Assembly: GCF_902506095.1 (NCBI RefSeq)
Contig: NZ_LR733293.1
Coordinates: forward strand, 3,347,089 to 3,411,088
Length of the DNA: 64,000 nt
Direction: 5' to 3'
DNA from: Arthrobacter sp. 9AX
GTDB taxonomy: Bacteria > Actinomycetota > Actinomycetes > Actinomycetales > Micrococcaceae
The notes beneath the pieces were generated by a model that did not search any database, was not told the origin of the DNA, and was given only the letters and a program-made list of their open reading frames with translations. Of this stretch, positions 8,278-16,623 are shown in pieces. A program made the position numbers and the translations under genes. Each line of letters begins with the position of its first letter. Position 1 is the stretch's first letter.

Positions 8278-9540
8278 CTAGGTGGTGAGGACGGTCTTGC
8301 GGGGGCTGTTGGGAGTGGTGGTGCCGTAATCAGCAGTTTTGAAGTGCGGCGGTGCGAACGGGCTCACGCGCACCACGTCGCCGATGACGATGACTGCCGG
8401 GTTGGCCACACCGGCGGCTTCCGCCTGGTCCGCGATGGACCCGAGGGTGCCGATGGTGACGCGCTGGTTCGGCAGGTAACCGTTCTCCACGATACCAACC
8501 GGAGTGTCGGCGGGAAGGCCGGCTTTGCCCAGGGCGGACGCCGACTCACGCAGCTGGCCCACACCCATCAGCAGCACCACGGTGTGGTCCGGGCGGGCCG
8601 GAACCTCGGACAGTTCCTCGTGGCCGGTGACCACACTGAAGCCTTTGGCCAGGCCGCGGTGCGTTACCGGAATGCCGGCTGCGGCCGGGACAGAAATTGC
8701 GGACGTGACGCCGGAAACCACTTCCACCTCAACGCCGTGCTGCCGGCAGTATTCGGCTTCCTCGCCGCCGCGGCCCAGGACGTAGGGGTCCCCGCCCTTG
8801 AGCCGGACCACGCGGTGGCCCTTGAGGGCTTCCTCGACGAGGATCCGGTTGATGTCTGCCTGCGGCACCGGGTGGTGGCCGGGGGTCTTGCCCACTTCGA
8901 TGACGCGGACGTCGGGGGCGAGTTCGTTGAGGAGTCCGCGCGGGCCCAGGCGGTCCGCCACCACGACGTCGGCCTGGCCGAGGAGCCGGCGGCCGCGGAC
9001 GGTGATGAGGCCGGTGTCGCCGGGGCCGCCGCCTACCAGGGCGACAGATCCCCGGTGGGCCCGCTGGCGGCGGAGCGGGAGGTCACCGCTTTCGAGCGCG
9101 GTGGCAACGGCGTTCCGCAGGGCCATGGCGCGGCGCGGGTCTCCCCCGGCGTTCACGGCGATCTTGATGTCATCCACTTCGGCGACAGCAGGGGTCCAGG
9201 CGGCGGAGGCCTCGTGGTCTGAAGCATTGACGCACCACACCCGCTGAGCCTCGGCGTCGGCGGAAACCTGGGCGTCCACGGCGGGATCGCCGGTGGCGGT
9301 CTGGACAAACCAGACGCGGTCGACGTCGGACGGACGGTAGGTGCGCGGCTCCCAGGTGAGGAGCCCGGCGTCGGCCATTTCCTGGAGCGCGGCGGAGGCA
9401 ACCGGAGCCACGACGGTGACCCGGGCACCGGCGTCGAGCAGCCCCTTGGCGCGGCGCGCGGCGACGGGGCCGCCGCCCACCACCAGCACGGGGCGGCCGA
9501 GCAGCCGCAGTGCCGTGGGGTAAATATCCTGAATTGCCAT
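8278..9540 (-). CDS. cysG: Siroheme synthase (dehydrogenase plus methyltransferase)
   Basis: 420-residue two-domain enzyme. Residues 1-150 are the precorrin-2 dehydrogenase/ferrochelatase-like part with a Rossmann motif (VLVVGGGPVAARRAKGLL). Residues 163-405 are uroporphyrinogen-III C-methyltransferase (SUMT), with VALVGGGPGDTGLITVRG, the conserved VVRLKGGDPYVLGRGGEE and SGVTSAISVPAAAGIPVTHRG. It converts uroporphyrinogen III to siroheme precursors for the sulfite reductase at 18365. At 420 residues it is slightly shorter than the enterobacterial enzyme of about 457. Transcription probably starts at or next to the ATG: a TACCGT -10 box lies 6 nt upstream and a GTGAC-pair operator lies further up. 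Confidence 0.92.
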   Translation of the reverse strand: MAIQDIYPTALRLLGRPVLVVGGGPVAARRAKGLLDAGARVTVVAPVASAALQEMADAGLLTWEPRTYRPSDVDRVWFVQTATGDPAVDAQVSADAEAQRVWCVNASDHEASAAWTPAVAEVDDIKIAVNAGGDPRRAMALRNAVATALESGDLPLRRQRAHRGSVALVGGGPGDTGLITVRGRRLLGQADVVVADRLGPRGLLNELAPDVRVIEVGKTPGHHPVPQADINRILVEEALKGHRVVRLKGGDPYVLGRGGEEAEYCRQHGVEVEVVSGVTSAISVPAAAGIPVTHRGLAKGFSVVTGHEELSEVPARPDHTVVLLMGVGQLRESASALGKAGLPADTPVGIVENGYLPNQRVTIGTLGSIADQAEAAGVANPAVIVIGDVVRVSPFAPPHFKTADYGTTTPNSPRKTVLTT

Positions 9541-9546
9541 GAATCA

Positions 9547-9618
9547 ACGGTAGGGCCGCGTCACAATCGCCTACAAAGGCCGAGCAACAACAGGTCACGA
9601 AAGGTAACGCTGCGTCAC
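9547..9618 (-). promoter_or_regulatory. Sulfur-type promoter with GTGAC pair (cysG)
   Basis: Read on the minus strand: GTGAC (9618-9614), 15 bp, GTGAC (9598-9594), 17 bp, -35 TTGTAG (9576-9571), 18 bp, -10 TACCGT (9552-9547), 6 nt, ATG at 9540. The same geometry is present before ssuA-type and sir genes. The message would be leaderless. Confidence 0.7.
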
Positions 9619-9701
9619 ATTGCTGCCAGACGTGCCAAGCGGTAAGCGGACGGACCTCAGGGTGTGGAGATCCGCCCCTTATCCGGAGCCTTCCTTTGGC
9701 C

Positions 9702-9998
9702 CTACTTCACGGCGATGATTTCGATTGGCCTGATGTCGGGATCCTTGGCGAGCATGGCCGGGCCGTGTTCAGCCAGTGCAGCCGGAATGGCACCGTTGAG
9801 GTGAGCCTGCCTGTCCGCCTCGGTATCAAAGGTGTCGAAAATGCCGAAGGTGTTTTCGCTGACCCGGAAGGCATACCAGGTCCGGGTGCCTGGTTCGTTG
9901 TCCACGATCTCCCTGCCTCCGTTGAGGAAATCCCAGACTTCCTGTTCCTTCCCCGGCTTCGCCTCGACCATAGCCAGCAGTCCCAGTTTCGGTGCCAT
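9702..9998 (-). CDS. ABM-domain monooxygenase-like protein
   Basis: 98-residue antibiotic-biosynthesis-monooxygenase (dimeric alpha/beta barrel) protein of the putative quinol monooxygenase/YgiN type. The family pattern is seen in the N-terminal LAMVEAKPGKEQEVWDFL, the central WYAFRVSENTFGIFDTFDTEADRQAHLNG and the basic/acidic C-terminus. Such proteins oxidise quinols or other small aromatics, or act in their turnover, without cofactor. GAGGAGA lies 5-6 bp before the ATG. It sits between cysG and the sulfonate-type ABC operon but is separated from both by 160-260 bp, so a role in sulfur metabolism is only possible. Confidence 0.8.
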   Translation of the reverse strand: MAPKLGLLAMVEAKPGKEQEVWDFLNGGREIVDNEPGTRTWYAFRVSENTFGIFDTFDTEADRQAHLNGAIPAALAEHGPAMLAKDPDIRPIEIIAVK

Positions 9999-10187
9999 GG
10001 CTGTCTCCTCAAATTGATGGAACCGGGCGATACCGGCCTAAGCGCGAGTCTAGGCAGGGGGTCCGGGCCTGGCAAGGGTCCGCCGGTTCCACCGATCCGC
10101 TGCGGCACACAAAGCTGACGGTCATGGCGCCGGCCTGCCAGGCCTCGCCCAGCCGGGCGCGGCCTGGCCGGGCCTCGGCAAATCCCA

Positions 10188-10230
10188 ACAGCAGAGCCCA
10201 ACGGCGGGACTCGCCGTCGGGCTCTGCTGT
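10188..10230 (-). terminator. Hairpin after ABC permease gene
   Basis: 19-nt arms (10188-10206 and 10212-10230) with one mismatch and a 5-nt loop, starting ACAGCAGAGCCC. It lies 33 bp beyond the stop of the minus-strand ABC permease. The rest of the 264-bp gap to the ABM gene is GC-rich and holds nothing else recognised. Confidence 0.65.
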
Positions 10231-10262
10231 CAGGTTCTGCGCGGGTGACTGGAGCGGCAGCC

Positions 10263-11243
10263 TTAGCGGGTGCTCCCGGAAAGGAGGCCGCGGCTGCGGA
10301 GGAGCCGCTTCTCGATCGGCGCGAACACCAGCAGCTCGATCAGGATCCCAACGGCGAGGATCAGCAGGATTGCCGCCATCACCACTGTCATGTCGGACAG
10401 CTGCCGGCCCTGATCCAGCAGCGAGCCCAGGCCGAAGCCGATGGTGCCGCCCACCGCGATGATTTCCGCCGCCATGAGTGACCGCCAGGAGAACGCCCAG
10501 CCCTGCTTCAGCCCGCTCAGGTAGCCAGGCAGCGCAGCGGGAAGGATGATTTGCAGCGCCATCTGCAGCCGCGACGCACCCAGGACGGTGCCCACCCGGC
10601 GGTACTGCGGGGGGATTTGGTCCACACCGGAGATGAGCCCGTTGATGATGGACGGAATGGCGCCCATAAAGATCACGAAGTACACGGTGGCGTCGGTCAG
10701 GCCGAACCAGATGATGGCCGCCGGAACCCAGGCCACGGACGGGAGCACCTGCAGGCCGGAAATCAGCGGCCCGAAAGCCCGTCGCAGCGGAGCCACCTGG
10801 GCCAGCAGCAGGCCCACCGGAGTGGCGATGGCCACGCTGATCACAAACCCCACGAGCCCGCGCTGCATGGATGTCCAGACGGATTCCTGGAGCTTGCCCT
10901 CGTTCCAGAGCACACCCATCTGCGTCACCACGTCCAGCGGACCGGGCACCAGGTCGCGGCGCTTCACCCCGAGTGAGACGTAGAACTGCCAGATCAGCAC
11001 GAGGACCACCAGGGCGGCGATGGGCAGGAGCACCCGGCTCCAGTCGATCCGGTGCTTGCGGTCGGCGTCGGACTGCAGGGAGTCCAGGCCGGATTCAAGT
11101 TCCCGCAGGTCTTCCTTGCCGGTGGAAGCCCGCGTCAGGGCGGCGTGGATGTGCCGGGTTTCGGCGGGGTCGGTGATTGAGCCCGCCGAAACCCTGGTTT
11201 CGACAGGCTCAACCGCCGGATCAGATACGGAGTTACTTGGCAT
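10263..11243 (-). CDS. ABC transporter permease, sulfonate/nitrate type
   Basis: 326-residue inner-membrane permease of the SsuC/TauC/NrtB group. A long cytosolic N-terminus of about 75 residues precedes six helices; the EAA loop reads GTVLGASRLQMALQIILPAALPGYLSGL. The ATG at 11243 overlaps the ATPase stop by 11 bp, so the genes are translationally coupled. Residues 5-25 (VEPVETRVSAGSITDPAETR region) are encoded by a copy of a dispersed TTTCGACAGGCTC inverted repeat inserted in frame. It is the last gene of a binding protein-ATPase-permease operon; context suggests sulfonate or sulfate-ester uptake. Confidence 0.85.
   Translation of the reverse strand: MPSNSVSDPAVEPVETRVSAGSITDPAETRHIHAALTRASTGKEDLRELESGLDSLQSDADRKHRIDWSRVLLPIAALVVLVLIWQFYVSLGVKRRDLVPGPLDVVTQMGVLWNEGKLQESVWTSMQRGLVGFVISVAIATPVGLLLAQVAPLRRAFGPLISGLQVLPSVAWVPAAIIWFGLTDATVYFVIFMGAIPSIINGLISGVDQIPPQYRRVGTVLGASRLQMALQIILPAALPGYLSGLKQGWAFSWRSLMAAEIIAVGGTIGFGLGSLLDQGRQLSDMTVVMAAILLILAVGILIELLVFAPIEKRLLRSRGLLSGSTR
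11171..11219. repeat. Dispersed TTTCGACAGGCTC inverted repeat in coding sequence
   Basis: Two arms of about 23 nt separated by 2 nt; the right arm begins GGTTTCGACAGGCTCAACC and the left arm is its imperfect complement. It lies inside the 5' end of the ABC permease gene and keeps the frame. Related single arms occur at 18286 and 33364. Confidence 0.6.
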
Positions 11244-11958
11244 GGCGGCGAATCTCCTCACGCAGCCGGGCGGTGATGACCCCGGTCAGCTGGCCGGCGA
11301 GCCCGGCGTCGGTTCGGTGTTCCTCGGTGACGGCCCATTCCTGGACAACGCGGCCCGGGCGGGAGGACAGCAGCAGCACGCGCTGGCCCAGCCGGACGGC
11401 CTCGCGGACGTTGTGGGTCACGAAGACGATGGTGCGCCCGGTTTCCTTCCAGATACGCTCCAGTTCGTCGTGCAGCAGATCGCGGGTGATGGCGTCCAGT
11501 GCGGCGAACGGCTCGTCCATCAGCAGCAGCTGCCGGTCCTGGGCCAGCGACCGGGCCAGGGACACGCGCTGGCGCATGCCGCCGGACAGTTCGTGCGGTC
11601 GTTTGTCCCCGGCGGTGCCAAGATGCACCAGCTCGAGGAGCTCCTGCGCCTTCGCCTTGCGCTCGGCCTTGCCCATGCCGCGCAGCTTCAGCGCCAGTTC
11701 GATGTTCTCCCGTGCCGTGAGCCAGGGGAACAGGGCCGCGTCCTGGAACATAAACGCGGCACCGTCGCTGGGCACTTCGAGGGCGCCCGACGTCGGCGCT
11801 TCAAGTCCGGCGATGATGTTCAGCAGGGTGGATTTGCCGCAGCCGGAGGCACCGAGGAGGGCGACGAACTCGCCCTGGCCGATGTTGGCGTTGACGTCGT
11901 CCAGCACCGGGGCGCCGTCGCCGAAGCGCTTGCCCAGGTTTTCCAGTACGACTGGCAT
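11233..11958 (-). CDS. ABC transporter ATPase, SsuB/TauB type
   Basis: 241-residue nucleotide-binding subunit. Walker A GASGCGKST at residue 36, Q-loop FMFQDAALFPWL, signature LSGGMRQR, Walker B LLLMDEP and the switch histidine in VFVTHN are intact. The arrangement and lengths match SsuB/TauB/NrtD. It sits 30 bp after the binding-protein gene and overlaps the permease start by 11 bp. No FMNH2-dependent monooxygenase (ssuD/tauD) lies beside it, so the exact substrate remains open. Confidence 0.9.
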   Translation of the reverse strand: MPVVLENLGKRFGDGAPVLDDVNANIGQGEFVALLGASGCGKSTLLNIIAGLEAPTSGALEVPSDGAAFMFQDAALFPWLTARENIELALKLRGMGKAERKAKAQELLELVHLGTAGDKRPHELSGGMRQRVSLARSLAQDRQLLLMDEPFAALDAITRDLLHDELERIWKETGRTIVFVTHNVREAVRLGQRVLLLSSRPGRVVQEWAVTEEHRTDAGLAGQLTGVITARLREEIRRHAK

Positions 11959-11988
11959 AGTGCCGTCCTTACGTAGGTAGGTGAGGGA

Positions 11989-13152
11989 TCAGTTGTGGCC
12001 GAGGCCGGCAGCGGAGACCGGTTCCGTACCGCTGCCGGCGTCGTCGATGACGTCGTTCAGCGGGCGGAGGTCGAAGAGTCCGTTGATATCGGCCTGTTTG
12101 GTGGTGCCGGCCTCGACTCCGTCCTGCAGCAGCCGGGGGTAGCTGCCGGCGAGCGGGTCCAGGGTGAAGGTGATGTTGCTGAGGGCACGCGTGAGGACGT
12201 CGTCCGGAAGGGCTGCACCGGCTGATTCCTGCAGGGCGGCGTTGATGACGGCGGCCTTCTGGTCAGCGGGTTTTTCGTTTAGCCAGGCCACGGACTTCGC
12301 GTGGCCGGCCAGGAGCGCCTTCACCGTGTCGGGGTGGTCGGCCGCGAACTTCTGGTTCACGATCAGGACGGTCGTGGGGAACTCGCCGGGCTTGCCGGTA
12401 CCGGCACCGTCCCACAGATCCTTTTCGTCCACCAGCACCTTGGCGCCGGCTTGGAGCACCAGGCGTGAGGCCCAGGGCTCAGGCAACCAGGCGCCGTCGA
12501 GCTTTCCGTCCTGGAAGAGCTTCAGGGTCTGGGCGTTTTCGGTGGGATTGATGGCGACGTCGCCGCTGCCGTCAACATTGGTTTTGTACCCCTGGGCCGT
12601 GAGCCAGGCGCGCAGGGCGACATCCTGCGTACCGCCCAACTGCGGGGACGCAAGGGTTTTGCCCTTGAGGTCCGCGGCCGAGGTAATGCCGGGCTTGACT
12701 ACCAGCTGGGCGCCACGGGCAGCAGCCCCGGCGATGATCCTGACGGACTCGCCGCCGCTCTTGACGTACGAGTTGATGGCCGGGTTGGGGCCGATGTAGG
12801 CGGCGTCGATGGCCCCGGCATTAAGGGCCTCGATGGCAGCGGGACCGGCGTTGAAGGTTTCGGTGCTGAGAGCGGTGCTGCCCAGGGCCTCGGCGAGGAA
12901 GCCCTCCTTGATACCCACCAGGGCGGGGGCATGCGTTACGTTGCCAAAGTAGCCCAGCTTCAGTTCCGCAGCGGGGGTGGGTTCAACGGCCTGCGCCCCG
13001 GTATTGCGGGAAAGACCGGACGCCACCACGGCGCCTACGGCAATCAGCAGGACCAGCCCGATGGCCAGGGCTGCCTCGATGGCACGCTTGCGCTGGGGAA
13101 CAGCGCTTTCGCCTGCCACGATGCGGGTCATCCCGGGCTTGGAACTAGTCAT
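11989..13152 (-). CDS. ABC substrate-binding protein, SsuA/NrtT/TauA-like
   Basis: 387-residue exported binding protein. Residues 24-46 form a single hydrophobic anchor (AIEAALAIGLVLLIAVGAVVA) preceded by basic residues; no lipobox Cys is visible, so it is membrane-anchored or cleaved. The mature part is the periplasmic-binding type II fold of the SsuA/TauA class: LKLGYFGNVTHAPALVGIKEGF, then AGAIDAAYIGPNPAINSYVKS and GTQDVALRAWL. ATG at 13152 is chosen because a TATGGT -10 box ends 6 nt before it, implying a leaderless message, and an operator pair lies upstream at the same spacing as for cysG and sir. That promoter supports a sulfur-source role. Confidence 0.85.
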   Translation of the reverse strand: MTSSKPGMTRIVAGESAVPQRKRAIEAALAIGLVLLIAVGAVVASGLSRNTGAQAVEPTPAAELKLGYFGNVTHAPALVGIKEGFLAEALGSTALSTETFNAGPAAIEALNAGAIDAAYIGPNPAINSYVKSGGESVRIIAGAAARGAQLVVKPGITSAADLKGKTLASPQLGGTQDVALRAWLTAQGYKTNVDGSGDVAINPTENAQTLKLFQDGKLDGAWLPEPWASRLVLQAGAKVLVDEKDLWDGAGTGKPGEFPTTVLIVNQKFAADHPDTVKALLAGHAKSVAWLNEKPADQKAAVINAALQESAGAALPDDVLTRALSNITFTLDPLAGSYPRLLQDGVEAGTTKQADINGLFDLRPLNDVIDDAGSGTEPVSAAGLGHN

Positions 13153-13158
13153 TGTTTC

Positions 13159-13229
13159 ACCATAGGGAGTGGCCCTGGGCCGTTCAATGAAGCGGAAACG
13201 GGGGGTCACGAAGGTTCATTTGGCGTCAC
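13159..13229 (-). promoter_or_regulatory. Sulfur-type promoter with GTGAC pair (ABC operon)
   Basis: Read on the minus strand: GTGAC (13229-13225), 15 bp, GTGAC (13209-13205), 17 bp, -35 TTGAAC (13187-13182), 17 bp, -10 TATGGT (13164-13159), 6 nt, ATG at 13152. It matches the cysG and sir promoters in order and spacing. Confidence 0.7.
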
Positions 13230-13285
13230 ATTCCTAGACAACCTGCGCACCACTGGGGCCCGTTTTCACTGCTGCCGGAAGATTC

Positions 13286-13374
13286 GAGTACTGACTACTC
13301 GTGCGTTCCCGGTGCCCCGCCGCGTAGCGTCCATAAAAGTCCTGCTGGGGAGGCTCATAAGTGAATTGACTTAT
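13286..13374 (+). promoter_or_regulatory. Two palindromes upstream of HPt-like gene
   Basis: GAGTA-CTGAC-TACTC (13286-13300) and ATAAGT-GAATTG-ACTTAT (13357-13374) lie in the 307-bp gap between the divergent ABC binding-protein and HPt-like genes. The first fits the AGTA-n-TACT pattern seen elsewhere in the window, including upstream of the second HPt-like gene. Confidence 0.4.
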
Positions 13375-13459
13375 AGGGGCCGGTCATGGGTGTTCAGCTT
13401 TGCAGGCATTTCCGTCATGTTGTGGTGTCCGGCGCCGGGGCTGCTTGCGGGTGGCGGCG

Positions 13460-13870
13460 GTGACCCCGAACAGCGGTTACGCACCCCTCCTTGACCCTTC
13501 GGTGCTGGAGCGGCTGCGGGAAGAACTCGACGACGATGAGGGCGTCTGGAAGGTGTTCGTGCAGAACTTCATCACGTACCTGCCGGAACGGAATGAGAAA
13601 CTGAGGCAGGCCCTGACCACCGGGGACGTCACGGGCTCCATGGATGCCGTCCTCAGCCTCAAGACGTCCTGCCAAATGGTGGGGGCCGAGCGGCTCGCCG
13701 GCCTGGCCTTCGACCTGGAGCAGGCCCTGCGCCATGACATCCTCAACACCGATCCCGCTGTGGCGCTTCCACACCTTGCCGCGGCACACCTCCGCAGGAT
13801 CAAGCAATGCAGCCGGCAGACCACCTATCTCCTCCAGGCCGCCCTGCAGAAGAGACCCGATTTCGGCTGA
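13460..13870 (+). CDS. Degenerate HPt-domain protein (His replaced by Leu), copy 1
   Basis: 136 residues, all helical, matching the histidine phosphotransfer (HPt) fold: LDPSVLERLREELDDDEGVWKVFVQNFITYLPERNEKLRQAL, then DAVLSLKTSCQMVGAERLAGLAFDLEQAL. In canonical HPt domains the second block is H-x-(L/I)-K-G-S; here it reads L-S-L-K-T-S, so the phosphorylated His is Leu. The gene at 54341 is a paralog with the same substitution. The GTG at 13460 is used because the protein then aligns end to end with the paralog. No response regulator or kinase lies adjacent. It may act as a non-phosphorylated adaptor; that is inference. Confidence 0.75.
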   Translation: MTPNSGYAPLLDPSVLERLREELDDDEGVWKVFVQNFITYLPERNEKLRQALTTGDVTGSMDAVLSLKTSCQMVGAERLAGLAFDLEQALRHDILNTDPAVALPHLAAAHLRRIKQCSRQTTYLLQAALQKRPDFG

Positions 13871-13887
13871 GCGCCTCCTGAGCGCCT

Positions 13888-15054
13888 TCAGTTGCCTTTG
13901 ACGTTAATTAATTGCCGCAGCTTGTGGCGGACCTTCACGAGGTCGGCGGCGTCCTGCATCACCTGGTCGATAGGTTTGTAGGCGGCCGGAATTTCGTCGA
14001 TGAATGCCTCCGACGCCCGGAATTCGATCCCGCGCATGGCCTGCTTCAGCTCCTCCAGGGTGAAGGTTTTGCGGGCAGCGTTGCGTGAGTACTCCCGGCC
14101 GGCCCCGTGCGGGGAGGAGTTCAGCGATGCCGGGTTGCCCAGGCCTTCCACCACGTACGACGCCGTCCCCATGGATCCGGGGATCAGTCCCGGGTCGCCG
14201 GGGCCGGCCTGGATGGCGCCCTTCCGGGACACCCACACGGACCTGCCGTAATGCGTTTCCTGCTGGGTGAAGTTGTGATGGCAGTTGATCCGTTCGCGTT
14301 CGTGCACCCGGCCGCCCACCCAGCGGCCGAACTGTGCGCTGACGCGGTCCATCATTTCCTCACGGTTCAGGAGCGCGAACTGCTGGGCCCACCGCAGCTC
14401 CTTGATATACGCATCGAACTGGGGTGTGCCTTCGTCAAGGTAGGCGAGGTCAGGGTGGGGCAGGCGGACCTGGTTCTTCCGCGACACGTGCTGGGCGACG
14501 CCGATGTGGTGCTGGGCGATCTTGTTGCCGATGCCGCGTGACCCTGAGTGCAGGAACAGCCAGACGGCGTCGGCTTCGTCGGCGCAGACCTCGATGAAGT
14601 GGTTGCCCGAGCCAAGCGAGCCCAGCTGCAGCTCCCATTTCGCCACGTACTGGGCCGGATTGAACCCGGCTTTCGCGGCCAGCGCCTTCAGTTCGGCGAT
14701 CCGCGGTCCGGCGGTGGGCAGCACGGTTCGGTTGTTGTGGCCGGCGGAGAGTGGGACGGCGCGCTCGATGTCCTCGCGCAGCCGCCGCCGGTCCTCGGGG
14801 AGGTCCTTGACTGAGTATTGGGTCCGGACGGCGATCATGCCGCAGCCGATGTCCACGCCCACCGCCGCGGGGACGATCGCGTGCAGCGTGGGAATCACCG
14901 AGCCCACGGTGGCGCCTTTGCCCAGATGGGCGTCGGGCATGAGGGCCAGGTGCGGGTAGATAAACGGCAAACCGGCGGTCATCACAGCCTGCTCCCGGGT
15001 CTGGGGGTCCAGGATCGACGCCCAGTTGAGCAGCTTGCTGTTGATGGTTTCCAT
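13888..15054 (-). CDS. rtcB: RtcB RNA-splicing ligase
   Basis: 388-residue RtcB-family RNA ligase, which joins 2',3'-cyclic phosphate and 5'-OH RNA ends using GTP and Mn2+. Conserved elements in order: MPDAHLGKGATVGSV, the metal Cys in VGVDIGCGMIAV, GSLGSGNHFIEV, HSGSRGIGNKIA, CHHNFTQQE, SRKGAIQA, GSMGTASYVVEG and the HGAGR segment that carries the guanylylated His. Residue count is close to the short bacterial form. Start is ATG at 15054 with GGAGG 6 bp upstream. No archease or RtcA gene is adjacent; the cys operon lies upstream on the same strand, separated by a hairpin. Confidence 0.95.
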   Translation of the reverse strand: METINSKLLNWASILDPQTREQAVMTAGLPFIYPHLALMPDAHLGKGATVGSVIPTLHAIVPAAVGVDIGCGMIAVRTQYSVKDLPEDRRRLREDIERAVPLSAGHNNRTVLPTAGPRIAELKALAAKAGFNPAQYVAKWELQLGSLGSGNHFIEVCADEADAVWLFLHSGSRGIGNKIAQHHIGVAQHVSRKNQVRLPHPDLAYLDEGTPQFDAYIKELRWAQQFALLNREEMMDRVSAQFGRWVGGRVHERERINCHHNFTQQETHYGRSVWVSRKGAIQAGPGDPGLIPGSMGTASYVVEGLGNPASLNSSPHGAGREYSRNAARKTFTLEELKQAMRGIEFRASEAFIDEIPAAYKPIDQVMQDAADLVKVRHKLRQLINVKGN

Positions 15055-15144
15055 GCGCCGCCTCCGCTGCCGGATGAGGACTACCGTGGATCCAAGGCTA
15101 ACCCCTGCGGCGAGGGCGGGCGGTAACGCAGCCGTTAACAGCGA

Positions 15145-15206
15145 AATCGCCGGAACGGTGCGGGGACGCCGTGACTTTACGGCGGTTTCGCAGCGTTCCG
15201 GCGATT
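15145..15206 (-). terminator. Cruciform-like hairpin after cysN
   Basis: Perfect 13-bp arms (AATCGCCGGAACG at 15145-15157, complement at 15194-15206) enclosing a second small stem (GCCGT/ACGGC). It starts 10 bp beyond the cysN stop on the minus strand and separates the cys operon from rtcB. Confidence 0.6.
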
Positions 15207-15216
15207 CCGGCGACAA

Positions 15217-16623
15217 CTAGATGCTGTAGCGCTCGTCCTCGTGGTCGCCCGGGTGGTCCTTGACCAGGCCGGCGGCCAGCGTGTTGCCGTCCAGCGGATC
15301 GATCACCAGGAACGCGCCGGTGCGGCGGTGGTGCAGGTAGTTCTCCAGCGGCAGCGGCGCGGCGAGCCGGAGCTGCGCGTGGCCGATATCGTTCAGTTCC
15401 AGGGTGGACGCGGCCTCCAGCTTGAAGGTGGCCAGGTCCAGCTTGCCGTTGACGTTGCGGACCAGCGCCTGCACCGTGCGGGTGCCGTGCTTGACCAGGA
15501 CCTTGGCGCCTTCACGCAGCGGCTTCGGGGACAGCCAGCACAGCGATGCGTACAGGTCGGCCGAGGCTTCCCGGACGGTGCCGGCGGCGGCGATCGTGTC
15601 ACCGCGGGCGACGTCGAATTCCTCAGCCAGGCGGATGGCTACGGACTGCGGGGCGGCCGCTTCCTCCAGCGAGGCTCCGGCGAAGTCGATGCCGGTGACC
15701 GTCGTGGTGCGGGGAGCCTGGCCGGGGGTCAGGACAGCGACTTTGTCCCCCACCTTGACCGAGCCCTCGGTGATCTGGCCGGCATAGGCGCGGTAGTCGC
15801 GGTAGGCCTCCACGTCCAGGCCGGCGGCCACGGCGTCGGGGGCCAGGGCGCCCTGCGGCCGGATGACCAGCTGGACCGGGAAACGGAAGCTCTCCAGGTG
15901 GCTTTCGAGTTCGTCGGCGGCCGGGAGGGTCTCGAGGACCTCCAGCAGCGCGGGACCGGTGTACCAGGGGGTGCGCTCCGAGCGCTCCACCACGTTGTCG
16001 CCGTCCAGCGCGGACACCGGGACCACCAGGAGGTCGGTGATTCCGTCCGAACCCAGGCCCAGCTCGCGGCCCACCTGCTGCACGTCGGCTTCAATCCCGC
16101 GGAACACGGACTCGCTGAAGTCCACCAGGTCGATCTTGTTGACGGCCACGATCACGTGCGCCACCCGCAGCAGCTGCAGCACGGACAGGTGCCGGCGGGT
16201 CTGCTCGAGCACACCCTTGCGGGCGTCAATGAGTACGACGACGGCATCCGCCGTGGACGCGCCCGTCACCGTGTTCTTGGTGTACTGAACGTGCCCGGGG
16301 CAGTCGGCCAGGATGAAGCTGCGGCGGTCCGTGGCGAAGTAGCGGTAGGCCACGTCGATGGTGATGCCCTGCTCGCGCTCGGCACGCAGGCCATCGGTCA
16401 GCAGGGCCAGGTCGATGCCGCCCTTTTCCCCGCCGAACCCGCGGTCCGCGGAGGTGCGGGCAACGGCGTCGAGCGTGTCAGCCAGGATGGCCTTGGAATC
16501 GTGAAGGAGGCGGCCCACCAAAGTGGACTTCCCGTCGTCCACCGATCCTGCGGTGGCGAACCGGAAGAGCGTAGTGGGCAGGGCTGTTTCCAGGTCCGCC
16601 GGGAGAACTGCTTCGGTGGTCAT
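15217..16623 (-). CDS. cysN: Sulfate adenylyltransferase GTPase subunit
   Basis: 468-residue translation-factor-like GTPase that, with CysD, makes adenylyl sulfate from sulfate and ATP. G-domain motifs: G1 ATAGSVDDGKSTLVGRLLHD near residue 24, G3 DCPGHVQY, G4 NKID; then two EF-Tu-like beta barrels (from about 245). No C-terminal APS kinase domain is present, as expected when APS is reduced directly by the 4Fe-4S CysH. The ATG directly follows the cysD stop with no gap, so translation is coupled. Last gene of sir-cysH-cysD-cysN. Confidence 0.95.
   Translation of the reverse strand: MTTEAVLPADLETALPTTLFRFATAGSVDDGKSTLVGRLLHDSKAILADTLDAVARTSADRGFGGEKGGIDLALLTDGLRAEREQGITIDVAYRYFATDRRSFILADCPGHVQYTKNTVTGASTADAVVVLIDARKGVLEQTRRHLSVLQLLRVAHVIVAVNKIDLVDFSESVFRGIEADVQQVGRELGLGSDGITDLLVVPVSALDGDNVVERSERTPWYTGPALLEVLETLPAADELESHLESFRFPVQLVIRPQGALAPDAVAAGLDVEAYRDYRAYAGQITEGSVKVGDKVAVLTPGQAPRTTTVTGIDFAGASLEEAAAPQSVAIRLAEEFDVARGDTIAAAGTVREASADLYASLCWLSPKPLREGAKVLVKHGTRTVQALVRNVNGKLDLATFKLEAASTLELNDIGHAQLRLAAPLPLENYLHHRRTGAFLVIDPLDGNTLAAGLVKDHPGDHEDERYSI

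Noticed and set aside
10263-13152. Calling the ABC operon ssuABC with certainty
   Set aside because: No ssuD/tauD monooxygenase lies beside it and the family also covers nitrate, taurine and thiamine-precursor carriers; gene symbols withheld although the shared promoter supports sulfur.
13400-13459. Upstream extension of the first HPt-like gene to TTG at 13400
   Set aside because: The extra residues are Cys/Arg-rich and do not align with the paralog; the GTG at 13460 gives matching ends.
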